A DNA stretch of 64,000 bases from Thermanaerovibrio acidaminovorans DSM 6589 (GCF_000024905.1 NC_013522.1:1364001-1428000); one strand, 5' to 3'; positions 43,689-51,922 are shown, counted from the first letter of the stretch. Notes: generated by a model from the sequence alone, not told the origin. Made by a program: numbers and translations.

Positions 43689-43763
43689 GGGCGGCTAGCT
43701 CAGCGGGAGAGCACTGCCTTCACACGGCAGGGGTCACAGGTTCGATCCCTGTGCCGCCCACCA
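43689..43763 (+). tRNA. tRNA-Val (anticodon CAC)
   Basis: A complete cloverleaf is visible. Acceptor GGGCGGC pairs with GCCGCCC. The D arm is GCTC...GAGC, the anticodon arm CTGCC-TTCACAC-GGCAG with anticodon CAC, and the T arm ACAGG-TTCGATC-CCTGT. The discriminator A and CCA are encoded. The length is 75 nt. Confidence 0.97.
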
Positions 43764-43773
43764 TGATGACCGA

Positions 43774-43798
43774 GGGGACCCTGACGGGTCCCCTTTTT
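43774..43798 (+). terminator. Terminator after tRNA-Val
   Basis: GGGGACC (43774-43780) pairs with GGTCCCC (43787-43793). TTTTT follows at 43794-43798. Confidence 0.88.
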
Positions 43799-43840
43799 GA
43801 GTTCAGTCCCACTGGACGGATTTCCAGCCGCCCCCAAGGC

Positions 43841-43871
43841 AAAGGCCCCCGGGGTCTATCCCCCGGGGGCC
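43841..43871 (-). terminator. Terminator of the uridine-kinase-like gene
   Basis: An 11-bp perfect stem, GGCCCCCGGGG (43844-43854) with CCCCGGGGGCC (43861-43871), follows the stop of the minus-strand gene. A short TTT follows on that strand. It faces the tRNA terminator across a short convergent gap. Confidence 0.72.
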
Positions 43872-43878
43872 CGATGTG

Positions 43879-45522
43879 TCAGTCCTCGAAGCAGCTGCCG
43901 CCGATGAACTCCCGAAGGATGGATATGTTGGGCACGTCGTCGGAGGGGATGAAGGGCACGAACCTAAGCATGGAGAGGAGCCGCTGGGCCTCCCCGTAGG
44001 CGGGGGATTCCTCCGGCACGGACCTAAGGAGGGGCTCCGCGTAGCCCTTCAGCACCGGCAGCTCGTAGACCAGGGCGGTGTTGAACATCACGTCAGCCCT
44101 CTCCTGGTAGGGGAAGATGTGCCGGTGGGATCCCCGGATCACCGAGGGCCACATGAGGAGCGTGCTCTCCGGCGAGTGCCCCCTGACCCGGTGGTCCCGC
44201 ACGAGCCGCCTAAGAAGCCGGTTGTCGGTGGTGCTGGTCCTGTTGTGCCTGTCCAGGCTGACCCCCGTGAGGGGGGAGACGAAGATCTTGTACTTCGTCT
44301 CCTCCGGTATGGACCGGGTCAGCTTCTCGTTGAGGCCGTGGATCCCTTCTATTATTATCACGTCGTCGGAACCCACCTTGATCCTCTTCCCCTTCTTCCT
44401 GCGGCCGGTGAGGAAGTCGAACTTGGGGAGTTGCACCTCCTGGCCCTCCAGCAGGGCGGAGAGGTCCTGGTTTATCTGCTCCACGTCCAAGGCCTCCAGG
44501 GCCTCGAAGTCGTAGTTGCCGTTCTCGTCCCTTGGGGTCTTCTCCCGGTCCACGAAGTAGTCGTCCAGGGAGATGGCCACCGGCCGCTTGCCGCAGACCT
44601 GGAGCTGCACCATGAGCCGCCTTGCGGTGGTGGTCTTGCCGGAGCCGGAGGGCCCCGCCAGGCAAACCAGCCTCACGTCCGGCCGGTCGCATATCTCCCG
44701 GGAGACCCGGGCCAAGGCCTCCCCGTGGAGCGCCTCGGATATGAGGATCAGTTCCAGCCCCCTGCCGGAGGTCACCCTCTCGTGAATGCTGTCCATGGTG
44801 GTGACCCCCAGCACGTCCAGCCACTGGGAGTACTGGATGAACACCTCCGCCAGGCTCTTGGGGGCCTGAAAAGGGGGGATCCGGTCCGGGAAGGATATGG
44901 TGGGGAACTGGAGCACCATCCCCGGCGGGTAGTACAGCAGGTCGAAGACCTTCACCTGGCCGGTGTTGGACGCCAAGGGGGCGTAGAAGTAGCCGTAGGT
45001 GTCGGCGCAGCGGTAGACCACCACCGGGTCCATGGCGGTCCACTTGAGGAGCCGGGCCTTGTCCAGGTTACCCTGCCGCTCGAAGATCCCCTTGGCCCGG
45101 TCCAGGGGGAGCACCTCCCGGTTTATTGGGATGTTGAGGTCGATGAGGCGCTTCATCTCCCCCCTTATGGCCTCCACGTCCCCCTGGCTGGCCTCTCCCC
45201 CCACCAGCTCGCAGTAGTAGCCATCGCTCATGGAGTGCCGGATTATCACGTCCTGCCCCAGGGCCCGCTTGGAGGCCATGACCAGGAGGAAGCTCAACGT
45301 CCGCCGGTAGACCTCCATGCCCTCGAAGCTGCCGGTGTCCACGAACTCCACATCCGACGCCCCGTCGATAACCCAGCTGAGAGGCCTCAGGTAGTGGTTC
45401 ACCCGGCAGGCCACCACCTGGTGGGCCATCTCCGCCTTGGCCAGGGACAGAAGCTCCGCCCCGGTGAGGGGCATCTCACACTCGATGCTTCCAAACCCGG
45501 ATATGTTGACCTTGAACCCCAA
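43879..45522 (-). CDS. Uridine kinase-like P-loop protein with TGS/threonyl-tRNA-synthetase-like N terminus
   Basis: This protein of about 547 residues has three parts. An N-terminal TGS-like region (PLTGAELLSLAKAE) comes first. A middle region resembles the second additional domain of class II tRNA synthetases (EMAHQVVACRVN, RHSMSDGYYCEL). A C-terminal uridine kinase/phosphoribulokinase-type domain has P-loop AGPSGSGKTTTARRL, SLDDYFVDRE and EGIHGLNE. Such proteins occur in Thermotoga and clostridia; the substrate is unknown. The start is TTG 45522, with GGAGGGG 5 nt upstream. A longer frame reaches 45624 but lacks a ribosome site. Confidence 0.83.
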   Translation of the reverse strand: MGFKVNISGFGSIECEMPLTGAELLSLAKAEMAHQVVACRVNHYLRPLSWVIDGASDVEFVDTGSFEGMEVYRRTLSFLLVMASKRALGQDVIIRHSMSDGYYCELVGGEASQGDVEAIRGEMKRLIDLNIPINREVLPLDRAKGIFERQGNLDKARLLKWTAMDPVVVYRCADTYGYFYAPLASNTGQVKVFDLLYYPPGMVLQFPTISFPDRIPPFQAPKSLAEVFIQYSQWLDVLGVTTMDSIHERVTSGRGLELILISEALHGEALARVSREICDRPDVRLVCLAGPSGSGKTTTARRLMVQLQVCGKRPVAISLDDYFVDREKTPRDENGNYDFEALEALDVEQINQDLSALLEGQEVQLPKFDFLTGRRKKGKRIKVGSDDVIIIEGIHGLNEKLTRSIPEETKYKIFVSPLTGVSLDRHNRTSTTDNRLLRRLVRDHRVRGHSPESTLLMWPSVIRGSHRHIFPYQERADVMFNTALVYELPVLKGYAEPLLRSVPEESPAYGEAQRLLSMLRFVPFIPSDDVPNISILREFIGGSCFED

Positions 45523-45645
45523 CTGGACCCCTCCCCTGCCGGGCCCGATCCGGACCCATGATCGCTCACAAGGTGAATCTATTTGTAAGGATACCACGGA
45601 AGGTCCAACTTGGTAATTTTCCAACTATTCAAAACTAGCTCCCCA

Positions 45646-45674
45646 TTGCACAATTCGTTCGAATGGTATATAAG
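45646..45674 (+). promoter_or_regulatory. Promoter of the GntR-leuCD-cit operon
   Basis: TTGCAC (45646-45651) and TATAAG (45669-45674) are 17 nt apart. The predicted start point is near 45681, just before an inverted repeat that could be the operator. Confidence 0.65.
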
Positions 45675-45685
45675 GTGCACTGGGT

Positions 45686-45700
45686 GGTCCAATTGAGACC
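45686..45700. promoter_or_regulatory. Candidate GntR operator (GGTC-N7-GACC)
   Basis: GGTC and GACC flank a 7-nt centre (CAATTGA) directly downstream of the predicted transcription start and 19 nt before the regulator start codon. FadR-subfamily regulators often bind TNGT...ACNA-type inverted repeats, and TGGTC...GACC resembles this. Autoregulation is inferred. Confidence 0.45.
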
Positions 45701-45719
45701 CCGTTTGGGAGGGATGCGG

Positions 45720-46415
45720 TTGACGCAGGATCGGGTCAGGCAGACCAGGATATACGAGAAGGTTGTGGAGGAGATAAAGGACGACATCGCCGCCGGGCGC
45801 CTCAGGCCCGGGGATCCCTTGCCCCCGGAGCGGAAGCTGATGGACAGCCTGGGGGTGAGCCGCAGCTCCCTCCGGGAGGCCTTCCGTGTGCTGGAGCTCA
45901 TGGGGCTCATCGAGAGCATCCCCGGCAAGGGGCGGTTCGTCCGGCGCCCCCGTAAGGACCAGGGGGAGAACCGGGGCATACCGCTGGAGGACGAGGCCAT
46001 CCTGGAGCTCATGGAGGCCCGGCGGATACTGGACCCCGCCATAGCCCGGGAGGCGGCAAAGCGAGCCACCCCGTCGGACCTCACCAAGCTTCGCCGGGTC
46101 ATATCCGCCACCAAGGACGGGCTGGAGGACCTGGAGAGCCGGGCCAAGGGGGACTTCGACTTCCACCTGACCCTGGCGGAGGCCACCAGGAACTTCGTGT
46201 TCGTCAACATCGTCCGGATGAACTTCAACCTCATAATGGCCACCCACGACAGGATCTACGCCCTGCTAACCGACCGGGAGGTCTTCGTGGACGAGCACCA
46301 GGCCATATACGAGGCCATCCTGGACCACGACCCGGACCGGGCGGAGCGGTCCGCCCACGAGCACATCGACCGGATATACAAGACCCTGCAGGAGGTAATG
46401 GCCCTTGGCCGGTGA
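45720..46415 (+). CDS. GntR/FadR-family transcriptional regulator
   Basis: This 231-residue regulator has an N-terminal winged helix (YEKVVEEIKDDIAAGRLRPGD, LMDSLGVSRSSLREAFRVLE). A C-terminal all-helical FCD domain carries the metal-binding pattern D...H...H...H (FDFHLTLAEA, DEHQAIYEAI, SAHEHI). FCD regulators sense small organic acids. The start is TTG 45720 with GGGAGGG 6 nt before; ATG 45714 directly abuts that site. As the first gene of the leuCD-idh-cit operon it most likely controls the operon, with a dicarboxylate or tricarboxylate as effector (inference). Confidence 0.9.
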   Translation: MTQDRVRQTRIYEKVVEEIKDDIAAGRLRPGDPLPPERKLMDSLGVSRSSLREAFRVLELMGLIESIPGKGRFVRRPRKDQGENRGIPLEDEAILELMEARRILDPAIAREAAKRATPSDLTKLRRVISATKDGLEDLESRAKGDFDFHLTLAEATRNFVFVNIVRMNFNLIMATHDRIYALLTDREVFVDEHQAIYEAILDHDPDRAERSAHEHIDRIYKTLQEVMALGR

Positions 46416-46461
46416 TCCGGGGCCCATCCACAAGGCACCGCCAAGAGAGAGGAGGATAAAG

Positions 46462-47019
46462 ATGAGAGAACGCATAGCCCAGTTGCTGCCGGAGGTGGAC
46501 TGGATCTGCGACCGGGAGCTCAAGGAGAAGGTGCTTGCCACCTACGAGGACGCGCTGAAGACCGGCGGCTGGGAGCCGGACGACATGGCCCGGATACCCT
46601 TCACGCTGCTCATCCCCAACTGCCCCGCCTCTTACCTGACCCACGTTCGAGGGGTCACCCGGATGGCCAAGGCGGCCATGGACGAGTTCAACGCCCTCTA
46701 CCGGGACGAGGGGGGCTACCGGCTGGACAACGACCGGCTCATCGCCGGCGCCCTGCTCCACGACGTGGGCAAGCTGGTGGAGTACGAGAAGGACCCGGAG
46801 GGCAAGACGGTCAAGTCCCAGATGGGCAAGGACCTGAGACACCCCTTCTCCGGCACGGTGATCGCCATGAGGAACGGGATCCCCAGCGACATAGCCCACA
46901 TAATAGCCAACCACGCCCACGAGGGGGACGGGAGCCTGCGGAGCCCCGAGGGGGTCATGGTCAACAAGGCGGACTTCATGAACTTCGAGACCATAAAGTC
47001 CTTCCTGGGCATGAAGTAG
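46462..47019 (+). CDS. HD-domain protein of the leuCD-cit operon
   Basis: This 185-residue protein has the metal-dependent phosphohydrolase HD motif: His in LTHVRGVTRMA, HD in GALLHDVGKLVEY, then HPFSG and IIANHAHEGD further on. Start ATG 46462 has GAGGAGG 6 nt upstream. It is the second gene of the operon, between the regulator and the first hydro-lyase. It may hydrolyse a phosphorylated or nucleotide compound, but no substrate can be assigned. Confidence 0.82.
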   Translation: MRERIAQLLPEVDWICDRELKEKVLATYEDALKTGGWEPDDMARIPFTLLIPNCPASYLTHVRGVTRMAKAAMDEFNALYRDEGGYRLDNDRLIAGALLHDVGKLVEYEKDPEGKTVKSQMGKDLRHPFSGTVIAMRNGIPSDIAHIIANHAHEGDGSLRSPEGVMVNKADFMNFETIKSFLGMK

Positions 47020-47046
47020 CCCGGAAGGCGGGAGGGAGGATCTCAA

Positions 47047-48327
47047 ATGGGACGCACGGCGATACAGAAGATAATGGCCCGGGCCTCCGGTAAGGACGTG
47101 CAGGTGGGGGATCGGGTCTGGTGCAGGATAGACCTTTCCACCGCCCGGGACTTCGGGGGGCCCAACTGCGTTCTCCAGTTCGAGGAGGTGATGGGCACCG
47201 AGGGGAAGGTGTGGGACCCCAACAAGATCGCCTTCACCTTCGACCTCCAGGCCCCGGCCCACTCGGAGAAGGTCTCCAACAACCAGAAGATAATCCGCCA
47301 GTTCGCCAAGCGCCAGGGGATCTCAAAGGTCTTCGACGTCAACTGGGGCATAGGCCAGCACGTGCTCCTGGAGAACGGGCTGGTCAAGCCCGGGGACGTG
47401 ATCCTTGGCACCGACAGCCACATGAACCTCCTGGGGGCCGTGGGGGCCTTCGCCACCGGGGTGGGCAACACGGACATCGTGGCCTCCTGGATCCAGGGGA
47501 CACTATGGTTCAGGGTGCCGGAGACCATGAAGGTGACCGCCACCGGCAAATTCCAGCGGGGGGTCTACATGAGGGACCTGTTGACCCACCTGGTGGGGAC
47601 CCTGGGGGCGGACGGCATGTTCTTCAAGGCGGTGGAGTTCGTGGGGGACGCCATCGAGCGCAGCTCCCTGGCGGAGAGGATCACCCTATGCTCCATGGTG
47701 ACCGAGATGAGCGGCAAGGTGGGGCTCATCATGCCCAACGGGGAGGTGCTTGACTGGCTGGTCCGGAGGGCCGGCCAGGAGGTGCCGGAGCGGGTGGAGA
47801 TGATCCGCCCCGACGAGGACGCGGTCTACTCGGAGACCGTCGCCGTGGACGTGTCCTCCCTGGAGCCCCTGGCCTCCTGCCCGGACGCGCCGGACAACGT
47901 GAGGAAGGTCCGGGAGGTTCAGGGGGAGAGGATCGACCAGGTCCACATAGGATCCTGCTCCAACGGCCGGTTCGAGGACATACGGGCCGCATACGAGGTG
48001 CTCAAGGCGGCCAACTTCAAGGTGGCGGACCACGTGCGGGTCATCATAACCCCCGCCACCCGGGAGGTCATGAAGGCCTGTGCCGAGGCGGGGATGATCC
48101 AGGACTTCCTCTCCGCGGGGGTCATCTTCACCAACCCCACCTGTAGCCTCTGCACCGCAGAGCACTACGGGGCCCTGCCCTCCGGTGACGTGGGGGTCTC
48201 CACCACCAACAGGAACTTCATAGGCAAGGTGGGCAAGGGGAGCCACACCTACCTGATGAGCCCCGCCTCCGCCATGGCCAGCGCGGTGAGGGGCGTCATA
48301 ACGGACCCCAGGGACATCCTGGGCTAG
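47047..48327 (+). CDS. Aconitase/LeuC-type hydro-lyase large subunit 1 (divergent)
   Basis: This 426-residue large subunit of a 4Fe-4S hydro-lyase belongs to the LeuC/homoaconitase family. GTDSHMNLLGAVGAFATGVG and the cluster cysteines in IGSCSNGRFED and NPTCSLC are present. It diverges at sites near the active centre: the usual H-D pair is A-R-D (LSTARDFGG), and NPGCGPCxG is replaced by NPTCSLCTA. The substrate may therefore differ from that of the second pair. It is followed by its small subunit 13 nt later. Confidence 0.87.
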   Translation: MGRTAIQKIMARASGKDVQVGDRVWCRIDLSTARDFGGPNCVLQFEEVMGTEGKVWDPNKIAFTFDLQAPAHSEKVSNNQKIIRQFAKRQGISKVFDVNWGIGQHVLLENGLVKPGDVILGTDSHMNLLGAVGAFATGVGNTDIVASWIQGTLWFRVPETMKVTATGKFQRGVYMRDLLTHLVGTLGADGMFFKAVEFVGDAIERSSLAERITLCSMVTEMSGKVGLIMPNGEVLDWLVRRAGQEVPERVEMIRPDEDAVYSETVAVDVSSLEPLASCPDAPDNVRKVREVQGERIDQVHIGSCSNGRFEDIRAAYEVLKAANFKVADHVRVIITPATREVMKACAEAGMIQDFLSAGVIFTNPTCSLCTAEHYGALPSGDVGVSTTNRNFIGKVGKGSHTYLMSPASAMASAVRGVITDPRDILG

Positions 48328-48340
48328 GGAGGTGCCAGAC

Positions 48341-48859
48341 ATGAAGGATGCGGTTCTTCGCGGCAGGGCCTGGGTCTTCGGGGACGACGTGGACACGGAC
48401 CTCATATATCACAACAAGTACCTGGCGGAGACGGACCCCAAGAAGATGGCCCAGTACTCCTTCGAGTATTACCCCGGCAAGGAGAACTTCGCCAAGGAGG
48501 TCAAACCCGGGGACTTCGTGGTGGCGGGGCGCAACTTCGGCACCGGCTCCAGCCGGGAGCACGCGGTCTACTGCCTCAAAGAGATAGGGGTGCCCATGGT
48601 GCTGGCGGAGTCCTTCGCCCGGATCTACTACCGGAACGCCATAAACAACGGCTACCCGGTCCTCTTCGTCAAGGGGCTCTCGGAGGCCATCAAGGAGGGC
48701 AAGGTGAGGGACGGGGATCAACTGGAGGTGAACGCCTCCACGGGGGTCATAAGGAACCTGACCCAGGGGGTGGAGTTCCAGGGAGACGCGGTCACCGACC
48801 TGGAGATGGAGATCATGGAAGCCGGGGGACTCATCGAGTACCTCAAATCCAAGGCCTGA
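48341..48859 (+). CDS. Aconitase/LeuD-type hydro-lyase small subunit 1
   Basis: This 172-residue swivelling domain completes the first hydro-lyase. The start is ATG 48341 (GGAGGT 7 nt upstream). FGDDVDTDLIYHNKYL and FGTGSSREHAVYCLKE are the family signatures, and AESFARIYYRNAINNGYP is conserved. The substrate-specificity loop reads YLAE, unlike YLRT of homoaconitases or the YLVx of isopropylmalate isomerases. It partners with the divergent large subunit. Confidence 0.88.
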   Translation: MKDAVLRGRAWVFGDDVDTDLIYHNKYLAETDPKKMAQYSFEYYPGKENFAKEVKPGDFVVAGRNFGTGSSREHAVYCLKEIGVPMVLAESFARIYYRNAINNGYPVLFVKGLSEAIKEGKVRDGDQLEVNASTGVIRNLTQGVEFQGDAVTDLEMEIMEAGGLIEYLKSKA

Positions 48860-48873
48860 GGAGGGGTTGTGAG

Positions 48874-50136
48874 ATGACGGAACCTAGGACCTTCGCGGAG
48901 AAGGTGCTCGGCAAGTGGGCGGGGCGGCCGGTTAAGGCCGGTGACGTGGTCACCGTGGAGCCCCACTTCTGCATGAGCCACGACAACGCGGCCCCCATAG
49001 CCAGGACCTTCAAGAAGATAGGGGTCTCAAGGGTCTTCGACCCCAACCGGATCGTCTTCATCCTGGACCACGCGGTGCCAGCCCCCTCGGACGACCACGC
49101 CCAGAACCACAAGGAGATCCGGGAGTTCGTCAGGGAGCAGGGGATACCCCACTTCTTCGACGTGACCAGCAAGGGCGGGGTGTGCCACCAGAAGATGTGC
49201 GAGGAGGGCTACGCCCTGCCGGGGCTCATCATGATAGGCAGCGACAGCCACACCTGCACCTACGGGGCTTTCGGGGCCTTCTCCACCGGCATAGGCCGCT
49301 CCGAGATGGCCGCCGCCTGGGCCACCGGCAAGATCTGGTTCCGGGTGCCGGAGTCCATGAAGATCACAGTCACCGGCTCATTCCCCAAAGGGGTATCCGC
49401 CAAGGACCTGATCCTCAAGATCATAGGCGACATAGGGGCCGACGGGGCGGACTACATGAGCGTGGAGTTCCACGGGGAGGGCATCCTCCAGATGTCCCTG
49501 TCGGAGCGGATGACTTTGTGCAACATGGGGATAGAGATGGGGGCCAAGAACGCGGTCTGCCCGCCGGACCAGAAGGTGCTGGACCACGTGAGGGACATTG
49601 CCAAGAGTGACCAGTGGGAGGCCATCTGGGCGGACCAGGGGGCCACTTACGCCAAGGAGCTGTCCTACTGCCTGTCGGAGCTGGTACCCGGGGTGGCCAA
49701 GCCCCACACGGTGGACAACTACGCCCCGGTGGACCAGGTGAAGGGGGCCCAGATCCACCAGGCCTTCATCGGCAGCTGCACCAACGGCCGGATCGAGGAC
49801 CTAAGGGAGGCGGCAACGATCCTCAAGGGCCGTCAGGTGGCGGTGCGCACCATAGTGATCCCCGCCTCATGGCGGGTCTACCGGCAGGCCATGGAGGAGG
49901 GTCTCCTGGAGACGTTCCTGGACGCGGGCTGCGTGATCTCCAACCCGGGATGCGGTCCCTGCATGGGGAACCACCAGGGTATCCTGGCCCCCGGGGAGAC
50001 GTGCATAAGCACCGCCAACCGGAACTTCAAGGGCCGGATGGGCAACAAGGACAGCTTCATATACCTGGCGAGCCCACTCACCGTGGCGGCCTCCGCTGTG
50101 GCGGGGGAGATAGCGGACCCCAGGGAGGTGCTGTAG
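48874..50136 (+). CDS. Aconitase/LeuC-type hydro-lyase large subunit 2
   Basis: This 420-residue subunit is close to canonical LeuC/homoaconitase: CMSHDNAAP with the His-Asp pair, GSDSHTCTYGAFGAFSTGIG, IGSCTNGRIEDL and NPGCGPCMGNHQGIL with the cluster cysteines. It isomerises a 2-hydroxy di- or tricarboxylate through a cis-dehydrated intermediate. Candidates are citrate/isocitrate, isopropylmalate or an alkylmalate. The small subunit follows with no gap. The operon lacks leuA, so leucine synthesis is not indicated. Confidence 0.9.
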   Translation: MTEPRTFAEKVLGKWAGRPVKAGDVVTVEPHFCMSHDNAAPIARTFKKIGVSRVFDPNRIVFILDHAVPAPSDDHAQNHKEIREFVREQGIPHFFDVTSKGGVCHQKMCEEGYALPGLIMIGSDSHTCTYGAFGAFSTGIGRSEMAAAWATGKIWFRVPESMKITVTGSFPKGVSAKDLILKIIGDIGADGADYMSVEFHGEGILQMSLSERMTLCNMGIEMGAKNAVCPPDQKVLDHVRDIAKSDQWEAIWADQGATYAKELSYCLSELVPGVAKPHTVDNYAPVDQVKGAQIHQAFIGSCTNGRIEDLREAATILKGRQVAVRTIVIPASWRVYRQAMEEGLLETFLDAGCVISNPGCGPCMGNHQGILAPGETCISTANRNFKGRMGNKDSFIYLASPLTVAASAVAGEIADPREVL

Positions 50137-50631
50137 ATGAGGATAAAGGGCAGGGTCTGGAAGTACGGGGACGACGTGAACACCGACGTGATCTTCCCCG
50201 GCAAGTACACTTACACCATAAAGGAGAGGTCCGAGATGGCCAAGGTGGCCTGCGAGGACCTGGATCCGGAGTTCAACCGGGATGCCCAGCGGGGGGACAT
50301 CATCGTGGCGGGCAAGAACTTCGGTTGCGGCTCCTCCCGGGAGCAGGCGGTCACCTGCCTGGTGGAGCGGGGCATAGGGGCCATCATAGCCAAGGGGTTC
50401 GCCAGGATCTACTACCGGAACGCCCTTAACGAGGGGCTCCCCATAATCGTGTGCCCCCAGGCGGTGGACGCCCTGGAGAAGGGGGACACGGTGGAGATCG
50501 ACTTCGACCTGGGGCAGGTCCACACCCCCAAGGGGACCTTCTCCTTCCCCCCCTACCCGGAGTTCGTCAAGGGCCTTATCGAGGACGGGGGCCTCATCCC
50601 CCACGTGAAGAAGTCCCTGGGACTCTCTTAA
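50137..50631 (+). CDS. Aconitase/LeuD-type hydro-lyase small subunit 2
   Basis: This 164-residue small subunit begins at the base after the large-subunit stop. YGDDVNTDVIFPGKYTYT, FGCGSSREQAVTCL and KGFARIYYRNALNEGLP are typical. The specificity loop reads YTYT, different from that of the first small subunit, which suggests a different substrate. It is translationally coupled to its large subunit and followed by the dehydrogenase. Confidence 0.9.
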   Translation: MRIKGRVWKYGDDVNTDVIFPGKYTYTIKERSEMAKVACEDLDPEFNRDAQRGDIIVAGKNFGCGSSREQAVTCLVERGIGAIIAKGFARIYYRNALNEGLPIIVCPQAVDALEKGDTVEIDFDLGQVHTPKGTFSFPPYPEFVKGLIEDGGLIPHVKKSLGLS

Positions 50632-50653
50632 AACCAATAAGGAGGTATTCCGC

Positions 50654-51916
50654 ATGAGCCGCAACGTTCTGAAGGTGAAGGAGCGCAAGGACCGCTACAA
50701 GGTCTGCTACATGCCCGGGGACGACTCGGGGTTCGACATGATGGAGGGGGCCCTGGTGGTGCTCCTCTCCATGGACCTGCCCATCGACTGGGTAAGAGCC
50801 GACCTGGGCTGGTGCATGTGGGAGAAGTCGGTCAACAAGTTCGGCCAGGGGGATCCCCGGTGCAACACGGTCCCCCCGGAGACCATCGACAAGATCCGCT
50901 CCTCGGACGCCACCCTGATGGCGGCCATAACCTCCAAGTCGGGGGTCAAGGGCTTCAAGTCCGCCATCCTCCAGATGCGGCAACTCTTCGACCTCTACAT
51001 AAACCTGCGCCCCGCCAAGACGTTGCCGGACCTGGGCTCCCCCCTCAAGGGGGACCCAAAGATCGACCTGGTCCTCTTCCGGGAGAACACCGAGGATCTT
51101 TACTCTGCCGTCGAGTTCCACCCCCTTCCGGAGGAGATGTTCAACCTCCACAAGGGGATGGAGCGGTTCAGGAAGATGGGGGACGTGGCGGTCTCCTGGC
51201 GGGTCTTCTCCAGCGTGGGCTGTGAGCGGATAATCCGGGCCGCCTTCGAGTACGCCAAGTCCACCGGCAGGACCAAGGTTCACTGCTGCAACAAGGCCAA
51301 CGTTATCCGGGAGACCGACGGGATGATGAAGCGCATCTTCCTGGAGGTGGCCAAGGAGTACGAGCAGTACGGCATCACCGGCATAGAGGAGAACGCGGAC
51401 GCCACCGCCATGTGGCTCATAAAGAACCCCCAGGACTACCAGGTGATCGTCACCAGCAACGTCTTCGGGGACATCCTCTCCGACGAGGCCAGCCAACTGA
51501 CCGGCGGCCTGGGCTTTGCCCCCAGCGGCAACATAGGGGAGAACACCGCCATATTCGAGCCCTGCAGCGGCTCGGTTCCCAAGTACGCCCACCAGTACCG
51601 GGTTAACCCCTCCGCCATGTTGCTCACCTCCAAGATGATGCTGGAGTACCTGGGGCTGGACCAGGCGGGGCAGAAGATCGAGTGGGCCATAAACGAGGTC
51701 CTGAAGGAGAACCGGCCCAAGACCCTCACTTACGACATCCTGAGGGACTTCCGGAACGATCCCGACTGGGAGAGGAACGCGGCCAGCACCATAGAGATGG
51801 CCACCGCCATAGCCCAGAAGATAAACCCCTCCCTCACGGACAGCACCTTGGAGGACATCAAGGCCAAGGCAAGGGAGATGTGCGACTGGACCAAGACGTT
51901 CGGGTTCGAGGACTGA
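50654..51916 (+). CDS. Isocitrate/isopropylmalate dehydrogenase-family protein
   Basis: This 420-residue oxidative decarboxylase family member has NLRPAK, LFRENTEDLYSAVE, CNKANVIRETDG and SNVFGDILSDEASQLTGG. The cofactor site PKYAHQYRVNP keeps the Lys-Tyr pair that selects NADP in E. coli isocitrate dehydrogenase. In the substrate helix (KSAILQMRQ) the Ser113-like serine is kept, but the Asn115 position is Ile, as in isopropylmalate enzymes. Isocitrate or an alkylmalate is therefore possible. A GGAGGT site precedes the ATG. Confidence 0.86.
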   Translation: MSRNVLKVKERKDRYKVCYMPGDDSGFDMMEGALVVLLSMDLPIDWVRADLGWCMWEKSVNKFGQGDPRCNTVPPETIDKIRSSDATLMAAITSKSGVKGFKSAILQMRQLFDLYINLRPAKTLPDLGSPLKGDPKIDLVLFRENTEDLYSAVEFHPLPEEMFNLHKGMERFRKMGDVAVSWRVFSSVGCERIIRAAFEYAKSTGRTKVHCCNKANVIRETDGMMKRIFLEVAKEYEQYGITGIEENADATAMWLIKNPQDYQVIVTSNVFGDILSDEASQLTGGLGFAPSGNIGENTAIFEPCSGSVPKYAHQYRVNPSAMLLTSKMMLEYLGLDQAGQKIEWAINEVLKENRPKTLTYDILRDFRNDPDWERNAASTIEMATAIAQKINPSLTDSTLEDIKAKAREMCDWTKTFGFED

Positions 51917-51922
51917 TCACCC

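Noticed and set aside
43689-43763. tRNA-Val as an integration site
   Set aside because: No repeated tRNA 3' end and no integrase were found on either side; normal terminators follow.
47047-50631. leuC/leuD pairs as the leucine biosynthesis genes
   Set aside because: No leuA is nearby, the partners are citrate-lyase subunits, and the regulator is FCD-type. Gene symbols were therefore withheld.
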